DNA from: Planctomycetaceae bacterium
GTDB taxonomy: Bacteria > Planctomycetota > Planctomycetia > Pirellulales > Pirellulaceae
Length of the DNA: 9,180 nt
Direction of reading: 5' to 3'
Assembly: GCA_003501565.1 (NCBI GenBank)
Contig: DNPC01000658.1
Span: 1-9,180, forward strand
Under the pieces are notes generated by a model that searched no databases, was not told the origin of the DNA, and saw only the letters and a list, made by a program, of their open reading frames with translations. Position numbers and translations under genes: made by a program. Positions 5,716-9,180 of this stretch are shown piece after piece; position 1 is the stretch's first letter; every line of letters starts with the position of its first letter.

Positions 5716-8439
5716 GTGGTCCGTTTGCAGAGCGAAAAATGGTACGGCTCGGAAGGCCAGCGGCAAATCCGCAAAAACGTCGCAACCAGTAAAAGTGGCG
5801 TCCGACGGCTCGTCTCACTGTGCTTTCTGCTAGCGCTCGTTGTTCTTTTGATGGTCAAAGCGGCCGAGCCAGAGAATGTCAGCCGGGCCTTCAAAGCACT
5901 GGGAGTACCGCTGGAGACCGAGGCGGGCGCTATCGGAAAAGCGGGGACTAACAATGCTGTAGCGGATGCCCCTCTTGTGGCAGCTGATGGCGAACCAGAG
6001 GTCTGGCAGGTGGCTTACCAGGACCTTGCCGTAAGAGTCGTCCAGCGTTTGTCCGAATCCCAGCTGATCTTGCTCGCTCGATTGCATTTCGGTGCAGGAG
6101 ATCCCCCAAAGCGAGAGGGAGCCGAGCGAGAGGGAGAACCAGCCGAGCGAGAGAATCTTGACGCTTTATTGTTGGTCGGCCAAACGGTGGTGGATGAGTC
6201 GCGCGAGAAGCTAGGCACGGCTAACGCAACGGCAGATCAGTGGCGAGAGCCGCTGGAGAGTTTCGCCGAGCTGTGGAGTGGTATGTTGGACGCTGAGAGT
6301 ATCGCAACAGCTACGACGGCCAAGTCTGGTGGCACGGCCGAGCAGACTGTCAGGTCTGAAGCTTTCGAAGTGATGTTGGCGGAGGCGATTGACGACCGCC
6401 TTGTGGACGAACTATCCGATGCGGCATTTTGGAAGCCCCGAGAATCGGTGGCCTTTTTTCGGCTACTTCAGAAAGCCGAACGGCTTCATCTTTCAGGCCG
6501 GTCGGGAATGCCCAGCGGGAAGGCCGCTTCGCTGAGTACGCAGCAACTTGAATCGGAGTCGCTCCGGTTGCGTGGACGCATCGTTGGCTTTCGTGGTGAA
6601 GTTCATCGCGTTGAACACACACGGCGGATCAGCCCGCTTGCAGATTTCGAAAACGGTGAGCTTTCTGATTTTTACACACTATGGATTCGCGGCGAAGATC
6701 GGACCGTGCAACCTGTTGCAGTCTATGTTCCCAACACAGTCGCACAAACGTTGGCATTGGAACTTCCGCTGCCGGGCCAGTCACTTGATTTCGAGTCGCC
6801 GCGGTCGATGATTTCGGTAGTCGCAATCGTCGGCAAGCGATTGGCCTATCGAGCAAGTGATTCGATCGAAGTCGCTCCGACCCTGTTTGCTACAACGATT
6901 CAAGATGAAACGAAAACGCAAGCACCGGTGGAGGAAGACCCTGACCTGTTTGTCACCTTGGCGAAAATTGGTTTTGTCGCTCTGGCAATCGGCTTGGTCT
7001 TGGCCAGGGTGATGATGTCCACGTCCCGATCAAACCGACGCCGCGGGTTGAATATTGGGTTGATCGGGTTGTGTGCCATGCCAGGTGCTTCCGCAGCGTT
7101 CGCCTTTGGGCAAGACGCGCAACAACGACCGCCATGGGCTGATGAGGAGGCTAGCCGTCGCCAAGTAATCGCATCACAGTTTGTCGACCTATGGTCCCAC
7201 GAAACGTTGACAGCGATTGAAGAGCAAAAGGCCGTGGCGGCCGACCAGCGTGCGCTGCCTGATGAAATACTGAACATGTTGCGAGTGTTTCGCCAGTTTG
7301 GTTGGGCACGTAGTTTCGAAGCGTTCCGGCAAGGCCTGGACTTGGGGCCAGCTCGGTTGGAGCGAATCAACATTCGGGGCGTTGCTACCGACTGTGCGGC
7401 GGTCGCTGTAACGAGGCAGCAAATTCAGTGGTTTCAGGCAGATGACTCGGCCCGGTTGTTTCGTGTCAACGTTACTTATCGTACGGCGAGTGATAAGACT
7501 GACGATATTGCACTTTATTGCACCCAGGTGCCGACCGCCTGGTTGAAGGCAAGAACGCTAAAGCAGCCTATGCAAATTGATGGGTTCGTCATCAAGGCTA
7601 GTGGTGACGCGCAGAAGCAGGTCTGCTTGATTGCTGAGCGTGTAAATTGGATCGTAGCTAGCGGTGTCGATCATGATCGCCTTGTGCCACCCCTGAATGA
7701 ACGAGAAAGTAGTCTTGCCGATTGCGGTTGGGATCTAGCCTGGTTGGACACGATTGCGAATGAGAATCAGCAGCCGATCTCGATTGACGAGGCAGTTGGC
7801 TATTATTCGTTTATTCGTGCGGTTGGCGATTCTCCGGATTCGTGGGCTCGGAAGGCGAGTAGCTCGACCGCGCAGCCAACTGACGTTTTGAATCGAGAGG
7901 CTCCGCGAACGGGCTTGCCTGCACGCTGGAAGATTCGATTGGTAAGAGGCAATGTCGTTCCCGTTGCTAGAGAGGAACAGGCAGCGCTAGGTGCCGAAGG
8001 GTATTTCCAGATGGATGGATTTGTTTCCATTGGCGATCGTTCGATTGACTACATCACGGATAGCAACCAAGGTAGCAAGCAATCGATAAAATTCGATCGT
8101 GAATTTCCAATTACCCTGGTAACGATTGACCCTGACCTGGCAGTCGGTCGAAGTGCAGATGCTGCCTCCTGGGAAATCGGTCAGTACGTGTCGGCTGACA
8201 TCGTCTACTATCGGCTGTGGGCATACCAGTCGGAATACATCGCCCGTCAAGGTGGAGCGTCGCGGCAAGCCTCACCCCTGGCGGTTCTAGTTGCCGCTAA
8301 ACCAACGACGGCCCCGGTATCGAGCAAGACTGCGGAGACAGGCTGGTTTGGCGTGGCGCTAGGCATTGTCGTTCTGGCAATTCTCGTACTGATGCTCCAC
8401 CTGGCTGCGAACCCCGGGCGACGCCCTAAGCTGTCTTAG
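5716..8439 (+). CDS. Large multi-span membrane protein of unknown function with three repeated modules
   Basis: I do not recognise this protein. From a GTG at 5716 it has 907 residues; a TTG at 5626 would add 30. A basic N-terminus (15-31) precedes a membrane helix (32-48). Then come a mostly helical region with a Glu/Arg-rich repeat (132-146), a beta-rich module (281-397) and a second membrane helix (412-434). Next are a basic stretch and a signal-peptide-like segment (444-465), a helical part (470-540), two more beta-rich modules (548-647 and 736-863) and a final membrane helix (877-897) with a short basic tail. The modules share an R-G strand near their start, a Val/Ala-rich strand with Arg-Leu-x-Tyr in copies 1 and 3, and an end like APTL or SPLAVLVA. 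GAAGG lies 11 nt before the GTG, and third-position GC rises from there, which favours this start. No catalytic motif is visible. Most of the mass is probably outside the cytoplasm. Confidence 0.85.
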   Translation: MVRLQSEKWYGSEGQRQIRKNVATSKSGVRRLVSLCFLLALVVLLMVKAAEPENVSRAFKALGVPLETEAGAIGKAGTNNAVADAPLVAADGEPEVWQVAYQDLAVRVVQRLSESQLILLARLHFGAGDPPKREGAEREGEPAERENLDALLLVGQTVVDESREKLGTANATADQWREPLESFAELWSGMLDAESIATATTAKSGGTAEQTVRSEAFEVMLAEAIDDRLVDELSDAAFWKPRESVAFFRLLQKAERLHLSGRSGMPSGKAASLSTQQLESESLRLRGRIVGFRGEVHRVEHTRRISPLADFENGELSDFYTLWIRGEDRTVQPVAVYVPNTVAQTLALELPLPGQSLDFESPRSMISVVAIVGKRLAYRASDSIEVAPTLFATTIQDETKTQAPVEEDPDLFVTLAKIGFVALAIGLVLARVMMSTSRSNRRRGLNIGLIGLCAMPGASAAFAFGQDAQQRPPWADEEASRRQVIASQFVDLWSHETLTAIEEQKAVAADQRALPDEILNMLRVFRQFGWARSFEAFRQGLDLGPARLERINIRGVATDCAAVAVTRQQIQWFQADDSARLFRVNVTYRTASDKTDDIALYCTQVPTAWLKARTLKQPMQIDGFVIKASGDAQKQVCLIAERVNWIVASGVDHDRLVPPLNERESSLADCGWDLAWLDTIANENQQPISIDEAVGYYSFIRAVGDSPDSWARKASSSTAQPTDVLNREAPRTGLPARWKIRLVRGNVVPVAREEQAALGAEGYFQMDGFVSIGDRSIDYITDSNQGSKQSIKFDREFPITLVTIDPDLAVGRSADAASWEIGQYVSADIVYYRLWAYQSEYIARQGGASRQASPLAVLVAAKPTTAPVSSKTAETGWFGVALGIVVLAILVLMLHLAANPGRRPKLS
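6110..6153 (+). repeat. In-frame minisatellite coding for a Glu/Arg-rich repeat
   Basis: GCGAGAG occurs three times (6111, 6126 and 6147). AGCGAGAGGGAG is identical at 6110-6121 and 6125-6136, and GCCGAGCGAGAG is identical at 6121-6132 and 6142-6153. The offsets are 15 and 21 bp, both multiples of three, so the reading frame is kept. The encoded stretch reads KREGAEREGEPAERE, probably a charged, flexible linker in the first half of the large membrane protein. Confidence 0.8.
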
Positions 8440-8445
8440 TCCGCT

Positions 8446-8458
8446 CGGCAATTTGCCG
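8446..8458. terminator. Possible weak terminator hairpin after the large membrane protein gene
   Basis: CGGCA-ATT-TGCCG forms a 5-bp stem with a 3-nt loop, 6 nt after the TAG of the upstream gene. The bases after it (TTGGGGAATTTG) lack the T run of an intrinsic terminator. The position fits a 3' end; the sequence supports it only weakly. Confidence 0.25.
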
Positions 8459-8492
8459 TTGGGGAATTTGATCTCGCTCTCTGAACTCCCCC

Positions 8493-8519
8493 CTTGATTT
8501 GGCTCCTTTCTTGATTTGG
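8493..8519. repeat. 10-bp direct repeat CTTGATTTGG
   Basis: CTTGATTTGG occurs at 8493-8502 and again at 8510-8519, separated by 7 bp (period 17). The short non-coding setting makes a binding site or a small duplication possible; nothing more can be said. Confidence 0.6.
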
Positions 8520-8543
8520 AGAAGCCACCCGCCCGGTTCTGTA

Positions 8544-8621
8544 GGGCTTTGCTCACTCGTTGGGCTTCGCTACTCGTTCGGCTTTGCTGCTTGTTCGGCC
8601 TTACCGGGCTTGCACCGCTTG
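8544..8621. repeat. Degenerate tandem repeat, about five units of 16-18 bp
   Basis: The units are GGGCTTTGCTCACTCGTT (8544-8561), GGGCTTCGCTACTCGTTC (8562-8579), GGCTTTGCTGCTTGTTC (8580-8596), a short GGCCTTACC (8597-8605) and GGGCTTGCACCGCTTG (8606-8621). The shared core is GGCTT-GCT-CTCGTT. There are no unique spacers, so it is not a CRISPR array. It does not keep an open frame of any known protein. Confidence 0.7.
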
Positions 8622-8654
8622 ACGGTCTGGCTGGGTACTCGATACTCAGTTCAA

Positions 8655-8693
8655 CGGTGGCTACCTGTTCCACGAACAGGCCTACGGCCACTG
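8655..8693 (+). other. Two-part hairpin 48 bp upstream of mdh
   Basis: The inner stem is CCTGTTC (8664-8670) with GAACAGG (8674-8680), a perfect 7-bp pair with a 3-nt loop. The outer stem is CGGTGGC (8655-8661) with GCCACTG (8687-8693), 7 bp including one G-T pair, separated from the inner stem by 2 and 6 unpaired bases. No T run follows. It could be part of a terminator for the upstream transcript or a structured leader of the mdh message. Confidence 0.6.
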
Positions 8694-8740
8694 AGATTGT
8701 CTTACCCAAATCGACCCTTTCTATAGCGGAGTTAGACCAA

Positions 8741-9180
8741 ATGCGTCGTGCAAAGATATCGATCATCGGGGCCGGAAATGTTGGTGCTACCTGCGCTCAC
8801 TGGTGCGCTGCAGCCGAGCTGGGCGATATCGTACTGCTGGATATTCCGCAAACCGAAGACATGCCGAAGGGGAAGGCACTGGACCTCATGCAGTCATCCC
8901 CAATTATGGGGTTCGATAGCCACGTTACCGGTACAACATCCTATGCCGATACCGCTGGCAGTGATGTGGTCGTCATTACGGCAGGTATTGCTCGAAAGCC
9001 AGGTATGAGCCGCGACGATCTGCTGGGCACCAATGCGAAAATCATGGGTGCCGTGTGTGAAGAGGTGAAAAATTCTTCACCTGACGCGATTGTCATTGTT
9101 GTCAGCAACCCGCTTGACGCCATGGTGCAGCGAGCCAAAGAGGTGACCGGTTTTCCTGCCAAGCGAGTGTTGGGGCAGGC
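8741..9180 (+). CDS. mdh: Malate dehydrogenase, N-terminal part (runs off the right edge)
   Basis: This is the first 146 complete residues of an NAD-dependent malate dehydrogenase of the LDH-like type, which interconverts malate and oxaloacetate in the TCA cycle in the cytoplasm. GAGNVGAT (residues 10-17) is the dinucleotide-binding loop, and Asp34 at the end of the second strand fits NAD rather than NADP. The substrate loop reads ARKPGMSRDDL. Arg85 stands where lactate dehydrogenases have Gln (LDH position 102), and Arg91 matches Arg109, so malate rather than lactate is the expected substrate. VSNPLDAM (121-128) carries the conserved Asn. The catalytic Asp/His pair lies beyond the window. 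GGAG ends 9 nt before the ATG. The sequence shows no oddity. Confidence 0.96.
   Translation, partial: MRRAKISIIGAGNVGATCAHWCAAAELGDIVLLDIPQTEDMPKGKALDLMQSSPIMGFDSHVTGTTSYADTAGSDVVVITAGIARKPGMSRDDLLGTNAKIMGAVCEEVKNSSPDAIVIVVSNPLDAMVQRAKEVTGFPAKRVLGQ

Larger units (their letters stand above)
8440..8740. other. Repeat-rich intergenic region before malate dehydrogenase
   Basis: This 301-bp gap has no supported gene. In order it holds a palindrome just after the upstream stop (8446-8458, CGGCA/TGCCG), a 10-bp direct repeat (8493 and 8510), a degenerate tandem array (8544-8621), a small ACCG/CGGT hairpin (8614-8626) and a strong two-part hairpin (8655-8693). GGAG at 8728-8731 lies 9 nt before the mdh ATG. 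The size of the gap suggests that mdh is transcribed separately from the gene before it. I see no convincing promoter boxes. Confidence 0.6.

Noticed and set aside
8544..8621. CRISPR array
   Set aside because: Units are 16-18 bp, degenerate and directly abutting, without unique spacers of 30 bp or so.
8697..8727. Promoter TTGTCT with TATAGC before mdh
   Set aside because: Spacing would be 19 bp, the -10 match is 4 of 6, and transcription would begin after the GGAG ribosome binding site, which makes little sense.
8741..9180. L-lactate dehydrogenase instead of malate dehydrogenase
   Set aside because: The specificity loop has Arg (ARKPGMSR) where lactate dehydrogenases have Gln.

Overview
The window looks like a piece of a planctomycete chromosome, most likely from the Rhodopirellula/Pirellulaceae group. 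This is inferred from the gene content: two exported helical-repeat (TPR-like) proteins in an operon with an ExbB/TolQ-type channel, a very large membrane protein of a kind I cannot name, moderate GC, weak or absent Shine-Dalgarno sequences and unusually long signal peptides. No rRNA or other phylogenetic marker is present, so the assignment is not proven.

Layout. Positions 1-131 hold no gene I can support. Three genes then lie on the minus strand and are transcribed right to left: a 1016-residue exported TPR-like protein (5347-2297), a 391-residue exported TPR protein (2300-1125) whose ATG overlaps the previous stop as ATGA, and an ExbB/TolQ/MotA-family channel subunit (1004-132). The gap before the channel gene (1008-1124) contains a 6-bp hairpin and a tandem 14-bp repeat next to the channel gene's ribosome binding site. 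Together the three genes look like an envelope machine. The channel would use the ion gradient, and the two exported proteins would be its scaffold or receptor partners. The usual ExbD/TolR partner is not in the window and would have to lie beyond the left edge or elsewhere.

A divergent intergenic region (about 5348-5715) separates this operon from a plus-strand gene (5716 or 5626 to 8439). That gene encodes a roughly 900-residue membrane protein with no family I recognise. It reads as two membrane-anchored halves joined together. The second half starts with its own double ATG, a basic stretch and a signal-peptide-like segment. Three degenerate copies of a beta-rich module can be made out by eye.

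A 301-bp non-coding stretch (8440-8740) is rich in repeats: an early palindrome, a 10-bp direct repeat, about five degenerate 16-18-bp tandem units and a 14-bp two-part hairpin. After it comes the start of malate dehydrogenase (8741 to the right edge), an ordinary TCA-cycle gene.

The best candidates for something undescribed are the two-TPR plus ExbB operon, whose channel lacks the usual glutamate in its last membrane helix, and the triple-module double-anchored membrane protein with a possible internal translation start.
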